64,000 nt of DNA from Heterodera schachtii (Eukaryota; Nematoda; Chromadorea; Rhabditida; Heteroderidae), in assembly GCA_023374025.1 (NCBI GenBank), contig SIJG01000095.1, forward strand, positions 314,290 through 378,289, given 5' to 3'. Positions 34,201 through 45,117 of this stretch are shown here, in pieces; position 1 is the stretch's first letter; the number at the start of each line of letters is the position of its first letter. Below the pieces are notes generated by a model. It was not told where the DNA came from, did no database searches, and saw only the letters and a list, made by a program, of their open reading frames with translations. The position numbers and the translations under genes are program-made.

Positions 34201-37200
34201 CGTCTCCGTGCGGGGGTAACTGGGGAAAATTATAAGAAATGAGAAATTTTATGAAGAAAACTGAGTAATTCTTCAAAATATTTATAAAAAATCGCTGGGA
34301 AAACTAAAAATTTTTTTATTTATTTATTTTTTTTGAAATTTCTCAGGAATTCCCTTACAAATTAAGTTTTTACAACAATTTTCGGGGACTTGCGCCCATT
34401 TTTGAAGGTCAGTTTAGAAAAAAACACCACAAGCACCTGATGTTTCCCCGGGTGTACAGTTTCTCGGCCACGGCCATTGTCCATGCCGGGGACATGCCCA
34501 AACGGATGGATGCCATTTTGAGCATTTCGACGGTTCGCAATGCCTCCGGCTTTTGCACGGTGTGCAAATTGGTCAAAACGTCGGACAGAGTGGCAACAGT
34601 GAACTTCTAAAATGGATTTGCTTTTTAAAGCATTCTCCGAATATGAAGACAAGAAAAAATTGACATATGGTAAAAGTTCGCTTTCGTCCGTCACTCTTTC
34701 CGTCTTCCCCCGTGGGGTGCACCCCAAAAATTCGTCGCCGAAATTCGTGGGACAAACGTTCGCCTTTATGATTTCTTATAAAACTCTAATTGTATAATTA
34801 CTTTCTAAGTTTTAAATCTTTTTTAAAAATTTGGCGGCGAAATTTTGTTCTGTTTCGCTGCCCTCTCCGTAAAATCAAAATAGTGAAATAATCAGTGAAT
34901 TGTATAAAAAAGAAGCCGAACTTTCATCTTGTCGAGCAGTGTTTGCGCAGTTTCGCGACTGTATTGCCTCGTCCGGCACCAATCCAATGTCACCGATTGG
35001 CCACCATTTGACAATTCGACCTGAACAAATGTGTACTTCTAACTTAAAAATTTTTCAAAAAAATTTCTAGCGGCGCCTATAAGCCTGAAAATTGCACTTC
35101 CTTCCCCCTCGAAATTTTTATCTGGCCATGGGCTTGTACGGGGGGGGGGGCAGGACCGTATCCAGAAAAAAATTTCGGGGAGGGCACCCGAAGAGCTTTT
35201 TTTTGGCCAAAAATTTTTTTTTGATTCAAAATCTCTAGCACCGGAAGCAAAAGACAGGAATTAGTAGAGGTTTTGCGCCGAAAAATCACAAATTTTGCCA
35301 TTTTTGGCTCAGATTTTCAAACAATAATGGTTCAATTGGGGCCCGGCGTTGCCGATAGGCGCCGCCGGGAAAAATTTTTGGAAAATTTAATGCAATATAA
35401 CAAAATTTTCAGAAAATTATCCCATTTTGCTTGAAAATTTTTTGGTTTTTCATTTCGGGGGGGGGGGGGGGGGGGGCACGTGCCCCCCCATCCCCCCCCC
35501 CCTAGGTACGGGCCTTAGGGGGGGGGCACCACCAACGACTTCGTTTTTTTGGACAGAATTTTTTTCCAGTCTCATTTCCAAAAATAGAAATCTCACAATC
35601 AGCCTATATTAACCAATGCAGACTTAATGGTTGTGTCTATTTTAAAGAAAACAGACAGTTTGGTTTTTTTTTTAATTTTACATTTCATAAATTTGGCCAC
35701 GAGATTCCCCAGGAACCGGTGGGTGAGATGGGCTGGGGATTACCTCGGCTTGCACCACCCAGTAAGGCTGGGGCTTGAACTGTCCAATTGCGTCATGCCG
35801 TCTCACACAAAATGCCAAAGTCGGAGTTTGGCATGGCCCAAGCGAAACGTAATTGTCGTCAAAGTCGCAATAACCATGCTGCATTAAAAAATGAAATTTT
35901 GTTGAAAAATAGCAAAAATTGAAAACCCGAAAATGCGTCGTCAGAAAGCGGGTGAATGCGCATCCGATCCTCAAGTCGAGTTCCTGTCGAACAAGCACGG
36001 CCTGTGAAACGCTGAAGTTCGGCTTGCCCAGATCAGCCATTGCCCGTTTGATCTCTTTGGCGGTGATCGATGAAAAACGAGCCCTGAAAAGCAAATGGCG
36101 GCATTTTGTTTTTGCTTTTGGTCTAACATTTTTAAGGGGTGCACCCCAAAATTTCGCCGCCGAAATTTCGCCGGGACATAACTTCGTCAAAGAATTTTTC
36201 TTATAAAAAATTTCTAAGTTTAAATATTATTATTTTTTTGCGGCGAAATTTTGTCCCGTACCCTTTTTAAGTGAGACAAAAAGGACTGATCTCAGACAAA
36301 ATTTTGCAAACATTATGCGAACTCTTTTAAGCCTTTTTGTGGTATAATTTGGAATGGCAGTAAAATTACAAAAGTCAGAAATTATTTGTGTTTTTAGCTT
36401 TTAAAAGTGGGGAAACAAATTAAAATGAAAAAAAACAGAAATTTAAATACATAGAAACCCATTGCCCCAATGCGTCCATTTGTCACCTGAACACTCTGTC
36501 CATAAATTCCTCCTCCGTCAGTCCCTTCGCCCTGCACATTTCCTTGCGCACGGCGTCGATCACTTCGAAGCAAATGTTCTCCCCTTCTCTGTCACAATCT
36601 AACCACAACAAAATAAACTCGCAATTCGCCGCCTCGGCAGCGAGGAACTGAACAAAATGGGAAGATAAAGCTGTCTCAAACTGATTTATGAGCAGATTTT
36701 GGCCAAAAAATGACAAATACGTCTTCAATTTTTGGGTTAGATTTGAAAAAATAAAAATAAATTTATGCACCTCGACGAAAAGTGGCCTAATAAATGGATA
36801 CATCAAACCAATTTTTATCCGACAACAATTTCTGTAATTTAGGAGCCATGACTTACTTTATTATATTTCCAAATTTATAAAATGTTATTAGGGCGCAAAA
36901 ACACACTTACTTTATTCAAATTGTGCTTTGGGTTGGCCACTCTCGGCTCAATGGGGCACTTGAACAGCGCCTTTGGCTCTTCGCGGTACCATGAAGTGAA
37001 TTTCTGGGGAAAAGAGGTGTCTAAAAAGCAGAAATTAAAGCACCAATTAAGTGGACGACTGACGAAAAATAGAATTAAATTTGAATTTTCATGCGTTATT
37101 TACTGAAATTTGAAATTGTAATCGAATTTTAAATTACGATTTAATAAATAAAAATTAAATTGGTTTGTTAAAATCCATTTGACTTACTCATAATGTGCCC

Positions 37201-37427
37201 AAAAGTCGACGTAATTCGGAAAGTGACAATTTGTTGATAAAATTCGCCAAGGCATTCAAAAACAAAAGTATGGCTGTTCCATCCTGCAAAAAATAAAATG
37301 TTTTTCAACTCGTTTTTATTTTTTAATTAATTTAGTCACCTCTCAGCTTTTTGTAGTTGCCATTCGATAAAATTTTTGCAATTTCCTCTGCAATAGTTGG
37401 CTTTTCCGCAACAATTAGCACATACAT
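31231..37427 (-). CDS. TOP3B: DNA topoisomerase 3-beta, 16 exons
   Basis: Type IA topoisomerase: it cuts and passes single strands of DNA (and RNA, for TOP3B) through a 5'-phosphotyrosine. Exons on the minus strand: 37340-37427, 37188-37283, 36911-37020, 36487-36647, 35927-36083, 35744-35878, 34922-35020, 34437-34606, 34023-34219, 33288-33396, 32878-33033, 32573-32720, 32351-32509, 31945-32032, 31616-31744, 31231-31259. Phases agree, giving about 676 aa. The Toprim domain has VAEKP at 6-10 and LDCDREGEN with Asp115, Asp117 and Glu119. The catalytic Tyr340 is in [17 protein letters not shown] and [10 protein letters not shown] mark the family, closer to TOP3B than TOP3A. A CxxC..CxxC ribbon lies at 636-662. 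Human TOP3B is about 862 aa, so the tail is short here; the last exon and the GTGGGC, GTTTTC and GTTCGG donors are uncertain. An acceptor (TTTCTGCAG) 14 bases before the ATG suggests trans-splicing. Confidence 0.85.
33500..33555. repeat. G17/C16 inverted tract in a TOP3B intron
   Basis: A run of about 17 G, then TGCGCGGGGTACGCA, then a run of about 16 C. The G and C runs can pair into a long hairpin or form separate quadruplex and i-motif structures. It is preceded by the GCAGCGGCC poly-G repeat also seen at 13560-13665. Confidence 0.6.
34712..34860. repeat. GGGTGCACCCC / GGCGGCGAAATTTTGT repeat, copy 1
   Basis: About 150 bp beginning near TGGGGTGCACCCCAAAAA and ending with GGCGGCGAAATTTTGTTC. 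It has the same order of motifs as 36134-36262. Both copies lie in introns of TOP3B in the same orientation. The ends (CGCCGAAATT and GGCGAAATTT) hint at a small inverted-repeat element. Confidence 0.55.
35157..35515. mobile_element. Poly-G foldback element, copy 2
   Basis: Begins CCGTATCCAGAAAAAAATTT and ends CCCTAGGTACGGGCC, with internal GCCGATAGGCGCCGCC and long G and C runs. It has the same layout as 5692-6034. It lies in a TOP3B intron. Confidence 0.65.
36134..36262. repeat. GGGTGCACCCC / GCGGCGAAATTTTGT repeat, copy 2
   Basis: Starts AAGGGGTGCACCCCAAAA and ends GCGGCGAAATTTTGTCCC. It pairs with 34712-34860. Confidence 0.55.
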
Positions 37428-37441
37428 CACATAATCCGTGC

Positions 37442-38580
37442 CTGCAGAAATGAACAAATAGAAAAAATATTATCCAAAAACATAAAAAAAAATACACACA
37501 AAAATGACAAAAATTAATTTTTATCGAAAATTAAGGAGAGGGGAGAAGAGAAAAGTGGCCAAATAATATTATTTAGATCTTGAATGTATGGAGGAGGGAC
37601 CAGCTGCCTAACCATCTAATTAACTTTAGTGCGATCCGTATCGTTTCGGCGCCGTCGTTTCGGCGCCGTCGTTTCGGCGCCAAGCCAAAATATAAAAAAT
37701 ACGAAAAAATAAACGAGTAGAAAATTTGAGTTTTTAAAAAAGGAGACGAATCCCGGTAATACGATCAGGGGTCTGACTTGGTCCCACCCCTGCTATAGAT
37801 GGTACCCCTCCCCCCTTTTTGAAGAAAATTTTTTTGTTCTAAAAAGCCGCGGAAAATGTTTTTGGGGGTTTTCAGGGTCGCTGATCAATCTGACATTCAT
37901 TTTGGAGAATTTCGAATCCCGGACCTGGAATCTTTTGTTGATTCTTCACACATTTAATATTAATTGAAAAGCTTAGGCCACAGAATTACAAAATGCTTTT
38001 TTAAGTTTGCGTGTTAATAAAACCAAAAAAAAATCAAAAAAAAAAAAAAAGATTTGTATTTCCATTTTAAGAATGTTATGGCATAATGTTCATTTTTTGT
38101 CGAATGAATGTTAAATTTTCAGAACAAATTTTTTTCACGCCAATCAAAACTTTCTCGCCTTCGGTCCACCTATTCCTTAAGAAAATTTGTTTTTAAATAT
38201 TTAATCATTTTTCTAATTATTTTTATATTAATATAAATAAAGTTTTTTTTAGTTTATTTAACATCATTTTTCGCATCGCAATCACAATTACGACAATAAT
38301 TGAGCTGTTAGTTGTCGCAAAAAGAATCGACGCCGTATAAGGAAAATGTGAGAAATTTTAAATGATAGAATTTTCGGCACTTTTGCATTTTCGTGAGCCC
38401 TTACGAAAAACCACGGGGGGAGGGGATTTTGAGGTTAAATCATTGGTAAAAATCTAACTGTACTGTGAAAAAAACAGAAATTTATCTTAAATCACAGTAC
38501 GAATTGGGGTTTACGGCTTTGATTTGTAATTTTTCCAGAATTTACTCCCAACTTTTGGTTTTTCATTGAGCACTTAAACT
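37442..38580. other. Upstream of TOP3B, no gene supported
   Basis: Contains the promoter side of TOP3B, the tandem repeat at 37638, a copy of the GGGTCGCTGATCA module at about 37870-37920 and an A-run at 38027-38050. Nothing coding is seen. Confidence 0.45.
37638..37682. repeat. Triple tandem GTCGTTTCGGCGCC
   Basis: Three near-perfect 15 bp units in a row. The same word forms the ends of the foldback at 42014-42360 and the edge of the inverted duplication at about 29875, so this is likely the remnant of an element end. Confidence 0.7.
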
Positions 38581-38609
38581 ACAAAAAGTGTCAATTTCTC
38601 TTTTCAGTA

Positions 38610-38837
38610 AATTTTTATGCACTCATTTCAGTTGGATTTGTGGCGACGTTTGGATGGACATTCTCCCATTTTGATGGAAAAAGCGAATTGACAATTTGGA
38701 GAGAAATAAGAATTCTAAGGGGCAAAGGACCAAAATCGAAACTGTTTGTATGGATCAATGGCAAAAGAGTGGGATTTCCGTTCCCCGACCGTCCGTTGCC
38801 GAACAAAATCAGCTTTAAGCACCTTCAGATTGAGTAA
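38610..38837 (+). pseudogene. Possible galectin-like domain fragment
   Basis: A CTCATTTCAG acceptor at about 38631 is followed by an open frame ending at a stop at 38835-38837. It reads ELTIWREIRILRG, then KLFVWINGKRVGFPF, DRPLPNKISFKHLQIE. The pattern of a short beta strand, F-V-x-I-N-G, then R-P-x-P-x-x-I and L-x-I at the end resembles the C-terminal half of a galectin carbohydrate-recognition domain. The upstream half, with the usual HFNPR and WG.E motifs, was not found nearby. It could be the last exon of a gene with a distant start, or a relic. Confidence 0.35.
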
Positions 38838-38992
38838 TTTTAAGCATTTGTGGGAATACTTTAGATGGTGAGCATCTGTACAGAAAGCCCTAATTCACTT
38901 TTTAGATGTGTATTTTTATTTTTTATGAAATCCCGAATTAGGAAGCCTGTTGTTTTACAGGAATTTGTAGCAGTTATTCGTCAAAAATGACG

Positions 38993-40159
38993 GTACTTAC
39001 CGTATATGCTCTTTTTATATGCCATGGTATATTATTTTTCAACCTTCTCAGAAGGGGGTACATAATTGGAGACTGGTAGACTAATGGAGACTGGGAAATT
39101 ATTTTTCGGCTGATTTTAGTGGAAAATTTTTGAAAATTTTTTGAACATGTCGCCAAAAAATGTCATCTTGTCAAAAAAAAATCATTTTTATTGCATTTCT
39201 GTTAAACAACTTCTGAAAATTGACCCCAAAATGGCAAAAAAGTGTCATTTTCTTGCTTCCAATATGCATAAAAATTGAAATTTTTAATGATGAAAGATGG
39301 ACGAAACGATCACGAAGAAGCCTTTTTTTATTTTTTTAATATTAATTTTAATTTTAAAAGTTTTTATTTTTAGTTTTTTTTTTTTTGGCTTATCCGATTA
39401 TTAGGGTCGCTACTCTTAGTGATTTAACGAATTTTTTTGCTTAATTGTTTTGAAGAAAGAGCTCAAAAAACGTATTTTCGACATTTTTAGGAAAATTCCT
39501 TAACAAAAATGCAATAAAACCAAAAAATACACCCCTAAGAAACGACCTAAACATTTTTTCAAAAAATGCACCCCTGAGAATCGGTCTAAAAAATTTTTCA
39601 AAAAATACCACTAAGAATTGGAAAATTTTCTTAAAAATTCTTCCCACAATTTTTTTCTTGACAAATTTTGATTAAAAATGTTCAGTATTTGATAAGGGAA
39701 TAGTTCAAAGGAAAAGTACCTCATTTTCAACTCCAGCTAGTGAATAAAAATTATTTGGCTTAATTTTTGGCTGAAAATTATGTCAATATTCGTCACTATT
39801 TCGGACTTTTTGCCACTATTTTGTCACTATTTTGGAATTTTTACGCACTATTTTAGTTAAATATTTCGAGATTTTCCGTCACTAAAAGTAGCGACCCTAC
39901 TCTGATGATGATGCAGGGCTGGATGGAGTCGGAGATGACAACGAATTGTTCATTTATAGCCCCTTTTCTGTTGAATTGATTTTTTTTTTTTTGGAAAATG
40001 TGCCAAATAAATTATTAAAAATTCTATTTATCCCCCCCCCCCCGGCACATAAATGGAGACTGGTAGATTATTTTTCAACCTTCTCAGAAGAGGGTATATA
40101 ATTGGAGACCGGCAGATTAATGGAGACTGGCATATAAAAAGAGCATATACGGTATGTAC
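38993..40159. mobile_element. 1.17 kb element with ~30 bp terminal inverted repeats
   Basis: The left end GTACTTACCGTATATGCTC and the right end GAGCATATACGGTATGTAC are inverted, continuing through TTTTTATATGCCA. Just inside both ends the segment with TTTTTCAACCTTCTCAGAAG and GGAGACTGG is in direct orientation. No transposase frame is seen. The middle holds the dispersed TACACCCCTAAGAA repeat and CACTATTTTGG motifs. Confidence 0.6.
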
Positions 40160-40181
40160 TTTTAGACAATAAAAAGCCAAA

Positions 40182-40619
40182 TTTGGCTCTAATGCACTTT
40201 ATGAGTCCAATCGAGTTTTATGAGTCCAAAGGTATTTATATGAGTCCAATCAACTGACAATACCTGCTTTTTATACAATAACTTTGTTCATGCTCGAACA
40301 AACCCTAACGTTTTGGTATCATTCGAAAGCACAAGTCTAAAGAAGCTAAAATATATAAAATCTCAGCATTTAGGCAATTACGAAAAAAGATCTGATTAAT
40401 TGAGTAATTATTGATTAATTTAGTTTGTAACTTTCTTTAAATGTTCGAATTCTCTTGTTTTCTCGCATTATTACATTATTCAGACTTTGTGCTTTCGAAT
40501 GATACCAAAAATAAAAGTTTTGTTCGAGCATGAACAAAGTTATTGTATAAAAAGCAGGTGTTGTCAGTCGATTGGACTCATAAAAGTCGATTGGACTCAT
40601 AAAGTGCATTAGAGCCAAA
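40182..40619. mobile_element. 438 bp foldback element (TTTGGCTCTAATGC ends)
   Basis: The ends TTTGGCTCTAATGCACTTT and its reverse complement continue into ATGAGTCCAATCGA-type repeats. Inner arms pair through ATAACTTTGTTCATGCTCGA. No coding capacity is seen. Confidence 0.75.
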
Positions 40620-40629
40620 AATTTTTATT

Positions 40630-40888
40630 TTTTAAATCTTTATAAAAAAAATTCTAGAGTTTTCGGGGTCGCTGATCACGAATCTAACATCCATTTCGAC
40701 CAAGTTCAAACTCCAAACGCGTATTCCAGTTATTTTTCACTATAAAATGATTTTTTGAAAATTTGAACTTTCAAGTTTTTGTTCGAATACGGGTTCGGGG
40801 TTCGAACTTGGTCTAAATGGATGCTAGATTCGTTATCAGCGACCCCGAAAACTCTGGAACTTTTTTTTATAAAGATTTAAAAAATAAT
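40630..40888. mobile_element. ~260 bp foldback built on the CGCTGATCACGAATC module
   Basis: Left TTTAAATCTTTATAAAAAAA..GGGGTCGCTGATCACG and right CGTTATCAGCGACCCC..TTTATAAAGATTTAAAA are inverted copies around a TTTTTCACTATAAAATG centre. Both arms contain CATCCATTT and a GGTTCG-rich stretch. Confidence 0.7.
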
Positions 40889-40925
40889 TTTTTATGGTCT
40901 GTAAAGTACATACCTAAGTAACAAA

Positions 40926-41703
40926 ATGACTGTTTTTGCCGTTTTGGGATCCATTTTCAATTTATATTTGTTTAGCTACATTGACCACACTGTGCGCGCA
41001 TTTCTCCGTTCCAACAAAAAAATTTGGGACAGAATGGGCACCAAATTGGAGTTGAATCTGCCATGGAATACATATGATAAACATTCGATTTGGGAAGCTT
41101 TTGCCCGTCAAATTTGGCCCATTTTTGCGCCAAATATTCGTCATTTGCGCATTGACTATGGCTATGATTTGGACAATTTGCGTCACCACATGCTGCAGCT
41201 TTTTCTGCTGGCCAAGCGCTGTCCAAATGGTTGCACACTCCGAGCAAAAGTGGCCAACCGAAGCAATTGCGTTTTGATTATTTTTGGTCACTGAATCTCG
41301 AATGGGTCCAGGATTTCAAGAAGGTGTGTGACCACTTTTTTTAATCCACTAATTGATTGTTTGCTTTAGTTTGATTCATTAGATGACTAATTCATTTAAT
41401 CACCCTTGATTTACGCTTCCCCCTTTTGTTTAGACATTTCTCAGTGCCATCTGTTCTTCTTCTGTCAGTTACAAAATTAATTTGAAAGTGCCAATATTAT
41501 CAATAGAACGATTTGAAGAATTGGTGAACGAACGGACCCAAGAAAAGCTGACAATTGATATTGCTGGAAATTGGTTGCGGTTGAAGCGATTCCCAATTAG
41601 TGAAAAGGCGGCGGCGATTCAATGGGAAAACGACGAAAATTGGGAGAACAATTTGAACAATGTCAAATTTAATTTGCGTGGTGGCGAACCTTCGACTGAG
41701 TAA
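40926..41703 (+). pseudogene. F-box-like family gene copy with a frame break
   Basis: From 40926 the frame gives IDHTVRAFLRSNKKIW, GTKLELNLPW, FARQIWPIFAPNIRHLRID and LDNLRHHM. The family continuation GQALSKWLHTPSKSGQPK and LEWVQDFKK follows in another frame (from about 41204). After an intron (about 41324-41433) the C-terminal part comes: LKVPILSIERFEELVNERT, RFPISEKAAAIQWE, FNLRGGEPSTE. A stretch between LDNLRHH and GQALSK that other copies have (with GDDGPN) is missing, which explains the frame change. A pseudogene is likely. Confidence 0.55.
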
Positions 41704-42050
41704 GTGTAAAAGAATGGATGGGATCGACATTTGTTTTTCTTCTATAAATAAAGTCGTGAAAACATGTGTTTATTGGGAGATTTAATGGTCTGGTAACACG
41801 AATCCAACATTCATTTTGACCAATTCCGAATCACGGATCCGAATTCGAAAAACCCCTAAATAAACAGCGGGACCGGGAATTTTAGGCAAAACCGGGACCT
41901 TCTCGGGTTTAAAAACCGGGACTAGTCCCGGTCCCTGGTCGAAACCGGGACTTAGGTACTCAGTTGTCCCGTTTTTTTCATTACCAGGTCCCGGTCCCGC
42001 TCTAGGGACTAGGTCGTTTCATCGTTTCGGCGCGAGCCAAAGTTATTGGC
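41432..42050 (+). repeat. Inverted segmental duplication, right copy
   Basis: Reverse complement of 29870-30660. It contains the last exon of the F-box copy and the CCCGGTCCCG foldback (41855-42010). It lacks about 170 bp present in the left copy. Confidence 0.8.
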
Positions 42051-42360
42051 TATAACTTTTTCTTTGTCAACCAAATCCAATATTTTAGTATTATCGATAG
42101 CCCTAAGTGTCCTCTATTAGCATGCAAAAGTTCTAAAAATTTCGTCAAGTTTAAAAAAAGTTATAGCCGAAAAAATTCAAAAACCAATATTTTCGAAGTT
42201 TTTTGGCCATAACTTTTTGGAAATTAAACGAAATTTTTGCCAATTTTGCATGCTAATAGAAAACACTTAGGGCTATCGAATAATACTAAAAAATATTGTA
42301 TTTGGTTGACAAAGAAAAAAATAACTTGGGCTCGCGCCGAAACGACCCGCGCCGAAACGA
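42014..42360. mobile_element. Foldback with TCGTTTCGGCGC ends
   Basis: The left end is ATCGTTTCGGCGCGAGCC and the right end is GGCTCGCGCCGAAACGA, followed by CGCGCCGAAACGAT. The arms pair through ATAGCCCTAAGTGT and AATTTCGTCAAG/AACGAAATTTTTG. The inner module (GGCTATCGA, CTATTAGCATGC, AAGTTATAGCC) is shared with 53123-53487 and partly with 63430-63790. Confidence 0.75.
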
Positions 42361-42420
42361 TACAGACCCCCCGCTCTACTCTATTACCGATAATCCAATT
42401 CAAATTGTATTTAATTATAG

Positions 42421-42505
42421 GACTCGTCCCAAGCGGAAGAAGAAGAATAAAAAGAAGATGAAGCAGGCCAAAGCATTGAAACGTCGTCGGACTGCGCGGA
42501 AATGA
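42421..42505 (+). pseudogene. Terminal exon of an unknown very basic protein
   Basis: After a TTTAATTATAG acceptor, the frame reads RPKRKKKNKKKMKQAK and ALKRRRTARK and stops at 42505. A polyadenylation-like AATAAA follows at about 42567. Such Lys/Arg tails occur in nucleolar or ribosome-biogenesis proteins, but I cannot name it. The expected upstream exons are missing because a foldback and the inverted duplication lie directly before it, so the gene is probably truncated. Confidence 0.35.
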
Positions 42506-43080
42506 ATTACCTAATTATAATTGAGTTATTTTCTCTCAGAAATGCTTGCTGATTTTCTTTCGTTCGAATAAAACCATTTAAGAAACTTAAGATATGGGTC
42601 GGGTCATTCATTGATTGGACACCAAAAATGAAAAAAAACCGAATTAAATTAACTGAAAAATAAAGTTTAAAAAATTATCCGTGGAAAACCGTTAACCCTA
42701 CACTAAAAAAATGATTGAAATGGTATTCCGTTCCGCTAATTGCATCATAGTTTTTGTTTTGGATGCTTTTGCTCACGAAGAATTGAATTGGTATTCCCGA
42801 CGCGAAAACCATTACTTATAAACTGCCCCAAAAATGTGAAGCATGGGTGCTTCAACAGGAGGAGAAAGTGTGGTTCAAACAAAAATGAGCCGAGAGTCAG
42901 TGATTTTTATGGGCGGAGAGGGAGGGGGACGAGACGAACGGTCGGAACTTTTAAACGAAGCATCTTTTCAATTTTGTTTATTTTTTCAATAAATTAGATA
43001 AATAATATGTTTTTTTTATTGTAAAATCAATTAAAGACGCTTTTTATGCTTTTGTTAAAACATACAGTCATGGTCAAAAG

Positions 43081-43258
43081 TAGAGTGAAGCGGGACCGGG
43101 ACCAAAACACGGACAACTGAGTACCGAGGTCCCGGTTTTGACAAATTTTGACCGGTACCGGGAAATTCCCGGTTTTCCCAGCCAAAAATTCCCGGTTTTT
43201 CAACCCGATTAGGTCCCGGTCCCGTTTTTCCCAAAATTCCCGGTCCCGCTTCACTCTA
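43081..43258. mobile_element. CCCGGTCCCG foldback, ~178 bp
   Basis: The ends AGAGTGAAGCGGGACCGGG and CCCGGTCCCGCTTCACTCT are inverted. The middle repeats CCCGGTTTT. Related sequence forms part of 29905-30095 and 41855-42010, so three copies lie in this window. Confidence 0.75.
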
Positions 43259-45117
43259 GTCAAAAGTATACACCCAAAATTTTTTTTTGAAAAATCCGAT
43301 TTTCTCTATTATGAAAGGATGTAAAAAAAGTATTACTTTTACAATAATAAATGACCAATGTTGTCTTCTTGGACGTTATGGTCAGATCACTCATCATTTC
43401 AACAAAATTGGATTTCATTAAAGCATTTTCTTTCATTTTCCACTTTTTATTATTTCTCTATTTCAACTAACGCTATGCGAAAATTGCGAAAAAATGGAGA
43501 CAAATCAAAACAAAATTTATAAATGGATTAAAGAATTTGGATTTAATCAACAAATAAAGAAAAACTACAAATTAACAACTGATGAAGAAAAAATAGAAAT
43601 TGCACAAAAATGCATTTTAAAAATGAATTAAGAAATGGAAATATTCGAAAAAAGAATGGAAAAAAATATGCCGAAATTTACAAAAAAAAAATTGGAGTAA
43701 ATTTGACAAATTATTTTATGCTTATTCGCTAATTTTCCATATGCAAGTTGTCAAAATCCAAGTACTGTTTTTTTTAATTAATTTCATTTAAATTTTTTTT
43801 TTACCACCGGTTCCGCGTATTTATTTAGTATATAGTCCAAGAACCCTTGGTCAAAAATGATTTTCTTGCCTTTAAATAAAGAATTATTATTCTTTAATTA
43901 ATTAATTTCACCGTTGGATAGGAAATGATCAACCAATGGCTCATATTCAAGGTCTTTTGCAGGGATTACAAAACTATTTAGGAATGGGTCTAATTCCATT
44001 TTAAGCGGGCTTATGGGGAAGGGTTTTTTGACCAATTTCAAATGACCGGGGCAAAATTGTGAACATGCACAAATTTTTTTTAAACAATTTTAAAAATAGT
44101 TATGTACTTATGTTTTTTATCATTGTTTTTTACCTATTCTGAATTTAATAATTTATTTTAATTTTAATTATGTAATTAACGCCTCTGGAATTTTATAATT
44201 TTATTTAAATTATTATTTTTATTTTTTTATTATTACTATTATTATATTTTTTTTATTTTTTTACATCCTCTGGAATTTATAATAATTTGTTTTTTTACCG
44301 CCTCTAGAATTTAATAAATTAATTTGGTTTTTTTAAACTCTTCTTGGATTATATTATTAATAGAGACCGACTTTTGAGGCATATGCCTTTTTTTTCTGCG
44401 CACTAGTTTCGATATATTGAGCATAAATAACGCATTTTCCACTTGGTTTGAGCCTTCAACGTTGACTTTTATTATGCCTTTTTCGGGATTTTCGTGCCTT
44501 AAATGCCTTTTTTGGCATTTTGCCGTTTTGGTGCCTTTTTTGGCGTTTTTTTTCCGAAAAATTCCCCATAAAAATGCAATAAAATCGGGAAAATACACCC
44601 CTAAAAATGACTTGAAAAATTTTCAGAAAATACATCCCTAAGAATTAAAAATTTTTTCTCAAAAATTGATCGCCAAAATTTCATATATTTTTTTCGCCAA
44701 GCAAGCTCTGTGGACATCGCTTTTCAAAGGGCGAAGATGTGCTTATATAATTAATTAATTTATTTCTCATTTTGACTTATTTAATTTGGTTGTTTTCTTC
44801 TCAATTTTTCATGTCCCTTTGCTTTAAATTTGTATTTCCCGCCAATTCTATATTACTGTAATATCGATTGTGTTTCTGCTGCTGACCAGCAGCCAGGTCA
44901 TTCCCTCCTCAGGCATTCGCTTTTGTTTTATGATATTTTCTTCGTTTTTGTTTTCTGCTGGGAATTTAATTTGCTGCCTCGGACTTTAAAATTGTAAAAG
45001 TAAATTGTTTGAATTTTGGATTTGGGATACAATTCTCCATCCCCATTTGGCTAATTGTGTGTGCGGAAATTGCTTCTTCTCGCCAATTCACCGCCGAAGC
45101 CTTTCTTTGTGTTACGA
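43259..45117. other. Intergenic stretch with possible transposon relics
   Basis: A 46-codon frame at 43494-43634 (METNQNKIYKWIKEFGF, then TTDEEKIEIAQKC) resembles short helix-turn-helix repeats seen in nematode transposon relics, but this is a weak guess. A copy of the TACACCCCTAAGAA repeat lies at 44590-44645. No intact gene is supported. Confidence 0.35.
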
